The notes under the pieces were generated by a model. It did no database searches and was not told where the DNA came from. It was given only the letters and a program-made list of their open reading frames with translations. Shown piece by piece: positions 1-9,933 of a stretch of 39,599 nucleotides of DNA (its first letter is position 1; each line of letters begins with the position of its first letter). The position numbers were made by a program, and so were the translations under genes. Origin of the DNA: Gp6-AA40 sp050742535 (GTDB taxonomy: Bacteria > Acidobacteriota > Vicinamibacteria > Vicinamibacterales > UBA2999); the NCBI GenBank assembly GCA_050742535.1, contig JBOGIQ010000014.1:1-39599 (forward strand), given 5' to 3'.

Positions 1-87
1 ACCAATCGAACAGCCCTCCGTTCGTCTTCGTTCCTTCGTTGCTCCTGTGAAACCGTTCCCTCCGTAACCTTGGTTTCCTGTTGAGCC
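1..87 (+). repeat. TCCGTTC/CTTCGTT word-repeat region upstream of the asparaginase gene
   Basis: The stretch is built from near-repeats of TCCGTTC, CTTCGTT and TTCCTTCGT and contains CCGTTCCCTCCGT at 53-65. The same 13-mer occurs in reverse complement at 6766-6778, just upstream of the isocitrate dehydrogenase start. I see no gene and no clear Shine-Dalgarno sequence before the ATG at 88. The window edge cuts whatever lies upstream. Confidence 0.5.
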
Positions 88-570
88 ATGATTCGCATCT
101 TCGTAACCGGCGGGACCTTCGACAAAACCTACGACGAGATCCGCGGCGCCCTGTCCTTCGAGGACACGCACCTGCAGGAGATGCTGACCCTTGGCCGCTC
201 TCGGGTTGATGTGACGGTGCGCACGCTGATGATGGTCGACAGCCTCGACATGACGGACGCGGATCGCGAGCTCATCGTCCGGAACTGCGTCCAGTCCGCC
301 GAATCGCGCATCGTCATTACGCACGGCACGGACACGATGGTCGAAACGGCCCGTGCGATTGCCGCAGGTGTCGCAGGAAAAACAGTCGTCCTCACCGGCG
401 CGATGATTCCGTATGCCTTCGGCAGCTCGGACGGGTTGTTCAACCTCGGGAGCGCGCTGTCGTTCGCGCAGGTGCTGCCGCCTGGCGTGTACATCGCGAT
501 GAACGGGCAGCACTTCCAGTGGGATCGCGTCCGGAAGAATCGCGAAACGGGCGTATTCGAACAGATCTAG
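88..570 (+). CDS. Single-domain L-asparaginase-like protein
   Basis: 160 aa matching only the N-terminal catalytic domain of the asparaginase/glutaminase family (Asn to Asp plus ammonia). The first active-site Thr is in GGTFDK (residues 8-13). The second signature, HGTDTMVETA, is near residues 80-89, followed by LTGAMIPYAFGSSDG. The roughly 150-residue C-terminal domain of ordinary L-asparaginases is absent, and the frame ends at a normal stop before a strong hairpin pair, so this is a short family member and not an obvious truncation at the window edge. There is no signal peptide, so it should be cytoplasmic. Activity on asparagine is inferred from the motifs alone. Confidence 0.8.
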   Translation: MIRIFVTGGTFDKTYDEIRGALSFEDTHLQEMLTLGRSRVDVTVRTLMMVDSLDMTDADRELIVRNCVQSAESRIVITHGTDTMVETARAIAAGVAGKTVVLTGAMIPYAFGSSDGLFNLGSALSFAQVLPPGVYIAMNGQHFQWDRVRKNRETGVFEQI

Positions 571-590
571 CGCGGATTCGATTCCGTGGC

Positions 591-640
591 GCGAACCCTT
601 CGGGTTCGCGTGGCGAGCCTGACAAGGCTCGCCCCACGCG
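591..640. terminator. Double hairpin between convergent genes
   Basis: Two adjacent inverted repeats. The first is GCGAACCC/GGGTTCGC (591-598 with 602-609). The second is GGCGAGCCT/AGGCTCGCC (612-620 with 625-633), extended outward by CGCGTGG (607-613) against CCACGCG (634-640). They sit between the convergent asparaginase and DinB genes and could end transcription in both directions, although there is no U-tract. The TTC loop and GTGG flank recall the REP palindromes elsewhere in the window. Confidence 0.5.
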
Positions 641-668
641 GTGCGCAGGGCAGACGATCAGAGATGCG

Positions 669-1160
669 CTAGTCGAATCCTTCGAAGAGGAACAGGTCGT
701 GGTTGCCCGGTGGCTCGATGCCGCTCGCGCGCGCCGCCTGGGCCAGTTGCGCCAGATGGCGAACCTCGTGCAGGAAGATGTGCATCAGGAGCCGCCGTCG
801 TGACAGCGAGATGGGTCCGATACCGATCGCGTTCCACCCGATCTGGCTGTCAGCAATAGCGTCCGTCACATCCGACACGTAGCGGCGCAGGTCTGCTCGT
901 ACGAGATCGGCATATTCGAACAGACGCCGCCAGTCGCCGAGCGGAACGCCGCTTTCCTCGGGCGGCGTCGATCCTTGCAGCCGCGACAGATGCCGGCGCT
1001 CGACGTAGAAGATGTGATCGAGCAGTTCGGCGGCCGTCGGGAAGCGGCCGCCCGGCTGCAGCACGATCGACATCCGCGTCGGATCGGCGGCAATCCATTC
1101 GCGCCACTTCCGCCGTTCGTGGTCGGAGTAGTCGAGAAGCGGCGCGAACGGAACGTTCAC
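669..1160 (-). CDS. DinB-family four-helix protein
   Basis: 163 aa from a GTG at 1160, chosen because it overlaps the stop of the upstream M16 gene in a GTGA. The DinB/YfiT fold is suggested by the length and by three regularly placed histidines: H49 in LLDHIFYVERRH, then H131 and H135 in HIFLHEVRHLAQL. These are the positions that bind a metal in DinB-like putative thiol-dependent transferases and hydrolases. The substrate is unknown. It is the last gene of a three-gene reverse operon with two M16 peptidase genes, but DinB domains are common and scattered in Acidobacteria, so the context says little about its job. Confidence 0.75.
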   Translation of the reverse strand: MNVPFAPLLDYSDHERRKWREWIAADPTRMSIVLQPGGRFPTAAELLDHIFYVERRHLSRLQGSTPPEESGVPLGDWRRLFEYADLVRADLRRYVSDVTDAIADSQIGWNAIGIGPISLSRRRLLMHIFLHEVRHLAQLAQAARASGIEPPGNHDLFLFEGFD

Positions 1161-2584
1161 GAGCCGATCGCCTCGTCCACCGTGAGCACGCGCACCGTTC
1201 CAAGCTTCAGCCCCTGCACGCCGGTCTCGATGGCCTTGCGGTCGCCGGCGATGACGACGGCGAACTTGCCGGGCTGGATGTAGGTGGCAGCCACCTTCTG
1301 GACAGCCGCGGCGGTCACCGCCTGGATGTTGGCGATATAACGCGCGAAGTAATCGTCCGGAAGTTTGTAGATGATCATCTCCTCGACGTGCGAGGCGAGA
1401 TCCTGGATCGTCTCGAACTCGCTCGGGAACCCGAGCGCGATGTAGTTCTTGGCCTTGGCCAGCTCCTCGGCGCTGACCGGCTTGCCGATGGCGTTCAGCT
1501 CGTTGAAGAACTCCCTCAGCGCGTCGGCAGTCTTGTCGGTCTGAATCCCGGCGCCGGCGAAGAAGGGTCCTGCCGACAGGCGCATGTCGAAACGCGAGCT
1601 GGCGCCGTAGGTGTACTGGTTCTTCTCGCGGAGGTTCTGATTCAGCCGCGACGTGAACGACCCGCCGAGAATCGTGTTCAGCACCTGCAAGGCGAAATAG
1701 TCCGGGGTCGATCGCGGGACGCCGACCCAGCCGATGCGGACCTGCGACTGCTCGGAGCCTGGCATGTCGACGATGGAGACCTGGGCCTGTGTGAGCTGGG
1801 GTGCCAGCGCGACCGGTGTGCGCGGCGCGCCCGCCGCCTTCCACCCGCCGAACTGTTTCTCCAGCAGCGGCAGCACGGCGTCCGTCCTGATGTCTCCAGC
1901 GACGACCAGCGTTGCGCCGGCGGGGTGATACATCGCGGTATGGAACGAACGGAGGTCGGCGATGGTGAACGCCTTCAACGTCGCCGGGGTTCCCATCGCC
2001 GACGTGCCGTAGCGATGTGTCCCGCCGTAGACGACGCGCCCGAAGGCCAGCGGCGCAACCTGCGCCGCATCGTCGCGTGCCTGCAGCAGCGTGGTCAGAC
2101 GTTCCTGACGGAGGCGATCGAGCTCGGCCTGCGGAAATGTCGGACGCAACGCCACGTCCGCCATGATCGGCAGCGCCGCCGCCAGCCGGGCGGCGGGCAC
2201 GTTCAGACGCACCGCGGACGCGTCGAACGAACTGCTCGTGCCCAGGTCCGCGCCCAGGAATTCGACCTCGTCTGCAATCTGCAGCGCCGACCGCGATCCA
2301 GCGCCTTCGTCGAGCATGGCTGCCGTGAGGCTGGCGACGCCGAATTTACCGGCCGGGTCGTCGCCGCTGCCGGCGTGGACCAGCAGGTTGACCTGGACGA
2401 GCGGCACCTTGTGCGCTTCCACAATCCAGACGGCGAGGCCGTTGGAGAGGGTTCGTTTCTGAACCGGCGGCAGCGTGAGCTGCGGCGCCGGTCCGAGAGC
2501 GGGTGGTTTGGACCGGCTCGGAGCCTGCTGCGCAAACACCGCCGCGGTCGCCAGAACGACGAAGACGGAGATGAGCGCCTTCAT
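1157..2584 (-). CDS. M16 peptidase-family protein without zinc site (inactive partner)
   Basis: 475 aa from the ATG at 2584, which overlaps the upstream stop as ATGA; the open frame extends 18 codons further but that stretch lies inside the upstream gene. A signal peptide precedes VFAQQAPS (about residue 18). The fold is M16B (TLSNGLAVWIVE...HAGSGDDP), but the position of the HxxEH zinc motif reads SLTAAMLDEG (85-94), so no zinc can be bound there. The C-terminal half keeps GGSFTSRLNQNLREKNQYTYG, the Arg/Tyr region that in heterodimeric M16B enzymes sits in the non-catalytic subunit and helps hold substrate. The adjacent gene has the zinc site, so the two probably form one periplasmic heterodimeric peptidase. 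Confidence 0.88.
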   Translation of the reverse strand: MKALISVFVVLATAAVFAQQAPSRSKPPALGPAPQLTLPPVQKRTLSNGLAVWIVEAHKVPLVQVNLLVHAGSGDDPAGKFGVASLTAAMLDEGAGSRSALQIADEVEFLGADLGTSSSFDASAVRLNVPAARLAAALPIMADVALRPTFPQAELDRLRQERLTTLLQARDDAAQVAPLAFGRVVYGGTHRYGTSAMGTPATLKAFTIADLRSFHTAMYHPAGATLVVAGDIRTDAVLPLLEKQFGGWKAAGAPRTPVALAPQLTQAQVSIVDMPGSEQSQVRIGWVGVPRSTPDYFALQVLNTILGGSFTSRLNQNLREKNQYTYGASSRFDMRLSAGPFFAGAGIQTDKTADALREFFNELNAIGKPVSAEELAKAKNYIALGFPSEFETIQDLASHVEEMIIYKLPDDYFARYIANIQAVTAAAVQKVAATYIQPGKFAVVIAGDRKAIETGVQGLKLGTVRVLTVDEAIGS

Positions 2585-3939
2585 TTCTTTTCCTCCGGCA
2601 GCACCACGAGCTCGATGCGGCGATCGCGCGGCAGCCATCTGACGACCGCGGCCTGCACGTCGGCCGGCGTGAGCGAGGTGTAGCGCGCCAGATCCTCGGC
2701 GAAGAAGTCCGGGCCGCCACCGCCGAAGTAATAGGCGTTGAGCTGGTCGGCTTTGCCGCCGAAGCCGCCGACGCGCTCCATCGCGCGGTAGAACGACGCC
2801 TCGACCTGATTCAGCGCCCGCTGGACCTCGCGCGCCTCCGGCGGAGCGCGGCGAAGCTTGTCGATCTCCTCGTCGATCGCTTTCTGCAGCTCCTCGGCCG
2901 TATGACCGCGACGCGCGGTCGCGACGATCAGGAACGAGCTGCCAAGCGCACCGGAGCTCTGGAACGCGGAAACGTCCTGCGCGATCTGATCGTCGTAGAC
3001 GAGCCGTTTATAGAGCCGTGAGTTCTTGCCGTCGCTGAGGACGGATGACACCAGGTCCAGCGTCGCATCGCCCGGGGCAAAGAGGCGCGGCGTCAGCCAT
3101 CCGAGGTAGAGACGCGGCAGGGACACCTGATCGGTAAGCGTCTGGCGTTTGACCCCCGTTAATACTGCGGCCGGCGGTGCGACCGGTTCGACGGCCGGAC
3201 CGCGCGGTATCTCGCTGAACCATTTCTGCACCAGCCCCTGCGTCCGATCGACATCGATATCACCGGCAATGACGAGGCTGGCGTTGTTCGGCGCGTAGTA
3301 CTTCTTGAAGAACTCCTGCACGTCGGCCTGCGTCGCCGCGGTGAGATCTTCCATGTGGCCGATGACCGGCCAGCTGTACGGATGGTTGGCCGGCCAGAGC
3401 AATTTGTCGAGCTCGAGCGACGCCATCCCATACGGCCGGTTCTCGTAGCTCTGGCGGCGTTCGTTCTTGACGACGTCGCGCTGGCTGTTCACCTGTTCCG
3501 GCGGCATCGCGTCGAGCAGATAGGCCATGCGGTCGGACTCGAGGAACAGCGCGAGCTCGAGCGCGTTGCTGGGAAGGTCGATGACGTAGTTCGTCCGGTC
3601 GTTGTTGGTCGAGCCGTTGTTGTTGGCGCCGGCTGCTTCGAGCAGGATGTCGAACTGTCCTTCCGGAACGTTTTTCGACCCCTCGAACATGAGATGTTCG
3701 AACAGGTGGGCGAAGCCCGTTCGTCCCGGCTTCTCGTTGGCGGAGCCAACGTGGTACCAAACGTTCACGGCGACGACAGGGACCGTCTTGTCCTGATGCA
3801 GGATGACGTTGAGCCCGTTGGGCAACTGGAACTGCCGGAACGGAACCTGTATCGACGGCGGCGCCGCCGGAGCGGGCGACTGCGCGTCGAGCGGCACGGC
3901 CAGCAGCATCAGGGCGAGCACAGCAAGGCGACGGCTCAT
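2581..3939 (-). CDS. M16 zinc metallopeptidase (catalytic subunit)
   Basis: 452 aa with a signal peptide (cleavage likely after PLDAQ, residue 20), so periplasmic or exported. The M16 zinc site HLFEH is at residues 78-82 (inverted HxxEH; Glu81 is the catalytic base) and the third ligand is expected at Glu160 in KNERRQSYENRPYG. It is the first gene of the operon M16(active)-M16(inactive)-DinB. A Shine-Dalgarno AAGGAG lies at 3945-3950, five bases before the ATG. Family members degrade short peptides in the envelope; the substrate here is unknown. Confidence 0.9.
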   Translation of the reverse strand: MSRRLAVLALMLLAVPLDAQSPAPAAPPSIQVPFRQFQLPNGLNVILHQDKTVPVVAVNVWYHVGSANEKPGRTGFAHLFEHLMFEGSKNVPEGQFDILLEAAGANNNGSTNNDRTNYVIDLPSNALELALFLESDRMAYLLDAMPPEQVNSQRDVVKNERRQSYENRPYGMASLELDKLLWPANHPYSWPVIGHMEDLTAATQADVQEFFKKYYAPNNASLVIAGDIDVDRTQGLVQKWFSEIPRGPAVEPVAPPAAVLTGVKRQTLTDQVSLPRLYLGWLTPRLFAPGDATLDLVSSVLSDGKNSRLYKRLVYDDQIAQDVSAFQSSGALGSSFLIVATARRGHTAEELQKAIDEEIDKLRRAPPEAREVQRALNQVEASFYRAMERVGGFGGKADQLNAYYFGGGGPDFFAEDLARYTSLTPADVQAAVVRWLPRDRRIELVVLPEEKK

Positions 3940-4026
3940 GCGAACTCCTTTACGAGAGTTTCTATATTAGACGGGCTTCGAGCGCAGGGGCACCTTGCTT
4001 GCTACCGACCGCGTGGGAGGGTGCAG
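3940..4026. promoter_or_regulatory. Divergent promoter region, M16 operon / BON-LysM gene
   Basis: 87-bp divergent intergenic region. The AT-rich core CTATATTAG (about 3962-3970) reads as a -10-like element on both strands (TATATT forward, TAATAT reverse). Shine-Dalgarno sequences flank it: AAGGAG for the reverse M16 gene and GGGAGG at 4015-4020 for the forward gene. No convincing -35 elements were found. Confidence 0.4.
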
Positions 4027-4479
4027 ATGGGCATCTTTGACAAGAACAGCTCGGCGGGACTGCGCGAGAAATACAACCACGCCATTCAGACGGCGAAATC
4101 GCTGCGCATGCAGGGTGGCGCCGAAGAGCGCGACGGCAAGCTGTACTTCAACGGGACCGTGAACTCAGTCGAGGAGAAAAATCAAATCTGGAACGCGTTG
4201 AAGACCGTGTCCGACTGGGAGAAGGACGTCGTCGCGGACATCAAGGTCAACGCGCAGGCGGCGCGGCCCGCTCCGACAACGGCTTCGGGCGGCGCGGCGC
4301 CTGCGACGGTCACCTATACGGTGCAGCCGGGTGACACCTTGAGCGGCATCGCCAAGAAGTTCCTCGGGAACGCAAACGAATACATGGACATCTTCAACGC
4401 CAACCGGGATCAGCTGACCGATCCGGACATGATCAAGCCCGGGCAGGTGTTGAAGATCCCGCAGCACACGCATCGATAG
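4027..4479 (+). CDS. BON-LysM protein (Kbp/YgaU-like)
   Basis: 150 aa, chosen from the ATG at 4027 because GGGAGG ends six bases upstream. Residues about 1-75 form a BON-like domain (GKLYFNGTVNSVEEKNQIW) and residues 96-145 a LysM domain (YTVQPGDTLSGIAKKFLGNANEYMDIF...KPGQVLKIP). Length and architecture match E. coli Kbp (YgaU), a cytoplasmic potassium-binding protein of about 149 aa. There is no signal peptide, which favours a cytoplasmic Kbp-like role over a cell-wall role. The function is inferred by architecture. Confidence 0.82.
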   Translation: MGIFDKNSSAGLREKYNHAIQTAKSLRMQGGAEERDGKLYFNGTVNSVEEKNQIWNALKTVSDWEKDVVADIKVNAQAARPAPTTASGGAAPATVTYTVQPGDTLSGIAKKFLGNANEYMDIFNANRDQLTDPDMIKPGQVLKIPQHTHR

Positions 4480-4485
4480 TCTCGT

Positions 4486-4496
4486 GGAGTCCGGCT

Positions 4497-4506
<10 letters not shown>
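4486..4506 (+). repeat. REP palindrome, GGAG head
   Basis: GGAG followed by the stem TCCGGC/GCCGGA with loop TTCA. It lies between the convergent BON-LysM and isocitrate dehydrogenase genes and overlaps the latter's end: its TTCAG loop supplies the TGA stop (4497-4499) and the last codons. A reverse-oriented copy with loop TTTA sits at 26340-26360. Confidence 0.75.
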
Positions 4507-6722
<2,216 letters not shown>

Positions 6723-6986
6723 GAGTGAATCCCCATTCTCCTGCATCCGGGAGGAAACGGAGGGGACGGAGGGAACGGATTCACCGGATGAACGGAGATT
6801 TGAACCACGAAGATCGATGGCGAAAGTCTTCGCCAGTTCGGGCGAGATCACTCCAGTGGCATCCTCTACTGAAGCACGCGCCCTGAGCTGGCCCGCTGGC
6901 ATGAACTGCCGCCAGATGATTACGCCTGCCGCGATAGCGACCAGAAGGGTCACTGTGACGTCGAGTATCGACTTCAAGCGTTTCAT
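6723..6986 (-). pseudogene. Truncated membrane-anchor fragment fused in frame to icd
   Basis: An ATG at 6986, with GGTGA five bases before it, opens 88 codons that run without a stop into icd. The fragment starts with a basic N-terminus and one hydrophobic segment (residues 8-25, VTVTLLVAIAAGVIIW), then RASVEDATGVISPELAKTFA, then low-complexity sequence (SVPSVPSVSSR) encoded by TCCGTTCC/CTTCGTGG repeats. The first 60 residues look like the start of a membrane-tethered periplasmic protein, perhaps redoxin-like, whose remainder was lost or replaced by the repeat. A genuine membrane-tethered isocitrate dehydrogenase cannot be excluded but is unlikely. Confidence 0.45.
6734..6816 (-). repeat. TTCGTGGTTCAAATC...TCCGTTCCCTCCGT word repeat
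   Basis: Read on the reverse strand this is a chain of CTTCGTGGTT, CTCCGTTC, CCGTTCCCTCCGT, CCCCTCCGT and TTTCCTCC words. It shares CCGTTCCCTCCGT with 53-65 and the TTCGTGGT word with 8197-8220 and 31741-31760. All copies lie shortly upstream of a gene start. Confidence 0.55.
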
Positions 6987-7337
6987 CGCGATTCACCGTT
7001 GCCACAGAAAGATCGACACGTGATCGGCACTGCTCACAGACGAGGTCATCTGTTTCCATTTTCGAGCGCAGACGTGTATTCCGACTTGTTCGCACCGCCT
7101 GGACGACACGCTGAAAATTGAGAGTCGCAAGTGGCGGAAGTCTACGCAGCTAGTGGTTCATGTCAACGTAGAACGCGGGAGAGTGCGACCGTACAGCCAT
7201 TCGTGCAGAGCAATGAGATCGCTCTACGGTGGGTCTCTGTTTACTCTCGGAGAATGTGGCGAACCAGTTCGAAGAATCTGCGGTATCGTTTCGATCTGGA
7301 TTAGCTTGGTGAATCAGGTTGTGTTGAGGAGTGTCGA
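6987..7337. other. Intergenic region without recognised gene
   Basis: 351 bases between the divergent anchor fragment/icd and the TIGR03435 gene. Short frames cross it but none resembles a protein. A 6-bp inverted repeat (TCTACG at 7141-7146, CGTAGA at 7167-7172) and a short hairpin (AGAGC/GCTCT, about 7207-7225) are visible. The region presumably carries the promoters of both flanking units, but no clear -35/-10 pair was found. Confidence 0.4.
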
Positions 7338-8147
7338 TTGAAGCGGTTTGGGCTAATCACGAGTGCCGTGTGGATTGTTGTTGCGCTCCTTGCTGCGTCG
7401 ATCGCCGCGCAAGAGGCGAAGCCACGATTCGACGTCGCTTCTGTCAGGCGGACGGAGTCAAGGCTTCCTCGGCCTGGTGCAATACCCCTGGCTCTGCCGG
7501 GCGGACGGTTTTACGCCGGCTTAGCGACGGTCGAAGATCTGCTGTGGTTCGCGTACGCCTTGAGACCGCATGAAATTGTCGGCGGGCCCGACTGGGTACG
7601 CAGCGACAGATTCGAGATTAGCGCCAGGGCGGCGACGGATGCGCCGCCCGACCAGATCAAGAGGATGGTGGGGTCGCTGCTCGAGGATCGCTTCAAGCTC
7701 GTCACACACAAAGAGCACCGCGAGATGCGGTTCCTGGCACTCATTCGGGCGCGGCCGGACGGAGCGCTCGGTCCGGCTCTCATCCGCATCGACGAGTGCA
7801 GCCCCGCGAGGATGATGAAATTGCAGCAAAAGTTTCCGGAAAAGTATCCGGCTCCCGGGAATGGGCTGACCAGCGCGTGTTCGTCGAGGGGTCTCGACAA
7901 TCTCGCGACCCTGCTCTCCATCGGGAGTACGCCGGTCATCGACGCGACAGGGCTGACGGGCAGTTTCTTTTTCACCATCCGTTCCCAACGCAGCTCTTTG
8001 GCCTTTCTGGGTCTCACCAATAACGATCCGAACCTTCCAGCCCTGTCGACTGTTCTGAACGAACAACTCGGTTTGAAACTCGAGTCCCGGCGCGGTCCGC
8101 TTGACGTGCTCGTCATCGACTCGGTGCAGGAGCCGACTGAGAATTAG
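7338..8147 (+). CDS. TIGR03435 family protein
   Basis: 269 aa, beginning at a TTG (7338) that has a strong Shine-Dalgarno GAGGAG (7326-7331) six bases upstream. A signal peptide ends near ASIAAQ (residue 25). The body shows the TIGR03435 hallmarks: FDVASVRR at the N-terminus, then a pattern close to YALRPHEIVGGPDWVRSDRFEI and MVGSLLEDRFKLVTHKEHREM, and a C-terminal ATGLTGSF...LNEQLGLKLESRRGPLDVLVID. The family is highly expanded in soil Acidobacteria and its function is unknown. The protein is probably exported. No peptidase or sensor partner gene is adjacent here, unlike at some other family loci. Confidence 0.85.
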   Translation: MKRFGLITSAVWIVVALLAASIAAQEAKPRFDVASVRRTESRLPRPGAIPLALPGGRFYAGLATVEDLLWFAYALRPHEIVGGPDWVRSDRFEISARAATDAPPDQIKRMVGSLLEDRFKLVTHKEHREMRFLALIRARPDGALGPALIRIDECSPARMMKLQQKFPEKYPAPGNGLTSACSSRGLDNLATLLSIGSTPVIDATGLTGSFFFTIRSQRSSLAFLGLTNNDPNLPALSTVLNEQLGLKLESRRGPLDVLVIDSVQEPTEN

Positions 8148-8194
8148 AAAGAAACGGCCTCGCTGCAAGCCGTAACATCGCGCGCAGGACTTCG

Positions 8195-8222
8195 TCGCCT
8201 TTCTTCGTGTCCTTCGTGGTAA
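8195..8222 (+). repeat. CTTCGTGTCCTTCGTGGT repeat
   Basis: Two tandem copies of a nine-base TCCTTCGTG-like unit upstream of purE. The same words, in reverse orientation, lie upstream of metK (31741-31760), and related words lie before icd and the asparaginase gene. The repeat has no coding potential. Confidence 0.5.
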
Positions 8223-8261
8223 AAACCGGCACGACGGTCTGATAACATCTCCGGTTTCCGC

Positions 8262-8756
8262 ATGCCCGAATCTTCGAAACCTCTGGTCGCGGTCGTGATG
8301 GGCTCGTCGTCTGATTGGGAGACGATGCAGCATGCCGTGTCGATGCTCGAGCGGTTTGGCGTGGCGCACGAGCGGCACATCGTGTCGGCTCATCGCACAC
8401 CGGTCTGGATGGCGGAATTCGCCGGCGGCGCGGAGGATCGCGGCATCGAGGTGATCATCGCCGGTGCGGGCGGGGCGGCCCACTTGCCCGGTATGGTTGC
8501 CGCGCACACAGCGCTTCCCGTCCTCGGAGTTCCGGTGCAGAGCGCCGCGCTGCAGGGACTCGACTCGCTGCTGTCGATTGTGCAGATGCCCGCCGGCGTT
8601 CCGGTTGGCACGCTCGCGATCGGCAAGGCCGGCGCCACGAACGCCGGCCTGCTCGCCGTCGCGATTGTCTCGGGCTCCCGGCCCGACCTGCGCGCGCAGC
8701 TGCGTGCGTACAGGCAGGAGCAGACTCAGAAGGTCCGTCAGGAACAGCTTCCGTGA
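8262..8756 (+). CDS. purE: N5-carboxyaminoimidazole ribonucleotide mutase PurE (class I)
   Basis: 164 aa. It catalyses N5-CAIR to CAIR in de novo purine synthesis, paired with PurK in bacteria. The class I motifs are present: VVMGSSSDW (residues 11-19), SAHRTP and AGAGGAAHLPGMVAA. Start and length fit the family. purK follows 43 bases later, separated only by a CTCGAC/GTCGAG hairpin, so the two are probably co-transcribed. A -10-like GATAAC lies about 15 bases upstream. Confidence 0.95.
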   Translation: MPESSKPLVAVVMGSSSDWETMQHAVSMLERFGVAHERHIVSAHRTPVWMAEFAGGAEDRGIEVIIAGAGGAAHLPGMVAAHTALPVLGVPVQSAALQGLDSLLSIVQMPAGVPVGTLAIGKAGATNAGLLAVAIVSGSRPDLRAQLRAYRQEQTQKVRQEQLP

Positions 8757-8799
8757 CCCTTCGACGAATGCTCAGGGTCACCCCGAGCGGGGTCGAGGG
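8757..8799 (+). repeat. CCCTTCGAC...GTCGAGGGG hairpin upstream of purK
   Basis: An inverted repeat with outer arms CCCTTCGAC and GTCGAGGGG and inner arms GCTC/GAGC and GGGT/ACCC. It fills the whole purE-purK gap and abuts the purK GTG. Related hairpins lie upstream of the genes at 12606 and 32696. Confidence 0.55.
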
Positions 8800-9933
8800 G
8801 TGAAGGTCATCGGTCCAGGCGCTGCCCTGGGGGTTCTCGGGAGCGGGCAGCTTGGACGCATGTTCTGCATTGCCGCGCGGCGGATGGGCTACCGCGTCCA
8901 CACGTTCTCGCCCGAGGAAGACACGCCGACCGGCCAGGTGGCCGACGTCGAGGTGACCGCCGATTACGACGACGTCGACGCGCTGCGCGCCTTTGCCGGC
9001 AGCGTCGATGTCGTGACCTTCGAGTTCGAGAACGTGCCGATTGAAGCCATCGACGCGATCGAGGCGCTGGCGCCGGTGCGGCCCTCGGCACTCGCACTGC
9101 ACACGACGCAGCAACGGGCGCGCGAGAAGACGTTTCTGGCCGACCATGGCTTCCCGACCGCCGCCTTTGCCCGCGCCGTCACGCTCGACGAGCTGTGGGA
9201 CGCCGTCGCGCGCGTCGGCACGCCGGCCATCATCAAGACGGCGGCGTTCGGCTATGACGGCAAGGGGCAGCACAAGGTCACGACGCCCGCCGACGTCGCG
9301 CACATCTGGGACGCCATCGGTCATCAGGAGGCGATCGTCGAGAAGTTCATCTCGCTGCAGGCGGAGATCTCAGTCATCGCCGCCCGCGGGCTGGACGGGA
9401 CGATCGCCGAGTACCCGCCGTTCGAGAACCGTCATCGGAATCACATCCTCGATCTGACGACGGCGCCCGCGCTGGTGCCGGAGTCGACTGCCGCCCGCGC
9501 GGGCGAGATTACGCGCGCGATCCTGAACGAGCTGCAGTTTGTCGGCGTCCTGTGCGTCGAATTCTTCGTCAGCACCGACGGCGAGCTGCTCGTGAACGAG
9601 CTGGCGCCGCGGCCGCATAACTCCGGTCACCTCACCTTCGATGCCGCGGTCACGAGCCAGTTCGAGCAGCAGGTGCGTGCGATCTGCGGCCTGCCGCTCG
9701 GGTCGCCCGAGCTCCTGCGTCCCGCCGCCATGGCCAACCTGCTCGGCGACTTGTGGGTTGACGGGACGCCGAACTGGGCCGCCGCGTGCCGGTTCCCCGA
9801 CGTGAAGCTGCACTTGTACGGAAAGGACCAGCCGCGCCCGGGGCGGAAGATGGGTCATCTCACGGCGATTGGGCGCGGCGTGCAGGAGGCGCAGGACCGC
9901 GTCATCGCCGCGCGGGATGCGTTGTTGATCTGA
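8800..9933 (+). CDS. purK: 5-(carboxyamino)imidazole ribonucleotide synthase PurK
   Basis: 377 aa with an ATP-grasp fold; it makes N5-CAIR from AIR, ATP and bicarbonate for PurE. Recognisable segments are LGVLGSGQLGRMF (N-terminal nucleotide-binding loop), TFEFENVP, KTAAFGYDGKGQ (ATP-grasp), and the C-terminal NELAPRPHNSGHLT and GRKMGHLT. The start is a GTG at 8800 that immediately follows the repeat hairpin; no other in-frame ATG or GTG fits before the conserved N-terminus, and the only GAGG is too close to act as a normal Shine-Dalgarno. Translation may therefore be coupled to purE. Confidence 0.94.
   Translation: MKVIGPGAALGVLGSGQLGRMFCIAARRMGYRVHTFSPEEDTPTGQVADVEVTADYDDVDALRAFAGSVDVVTFEFENVPIEAIDAIEALAPVRPSALALHTTQQRAREKTFLADHGFPTAAFARAVTLDELWDAVARVGTPAIIKTAAFGYDGKGQHKVTTPADVAHIWDAIGHQEAIVEKFISLQAEISVIAARGLDGTIAEYPPFENRHRNHILDLTTAPALVPESTAARAGEITRAILNELQFVGVLCVEFFVSTDGELLVNELAPRPHNSGHLTFDAAVTSQFEQQVRAICGLPLGSPELLRPAAMANLLGDLWVDGTPNWAAACRFPDVKLHLYGKDQPRPGRKMGHLTAIGRGVQEAQDRVIAARDALLI

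Noticed and set aside
1388..2683. 431-aa forward open frame opposite the M16 gene
   Set aside because: It is rich in Arg and His with no recognisable domain, and lies antisense to a clearly conserved peptidase-family gene; a GC-rich shadow frame.
4021..4479. Peptidoglycan-binding role for the LysM protein
   Set aside because: No signal peptide, and the BON-LysM order and length match the cytoplasmic Kbp type instead.
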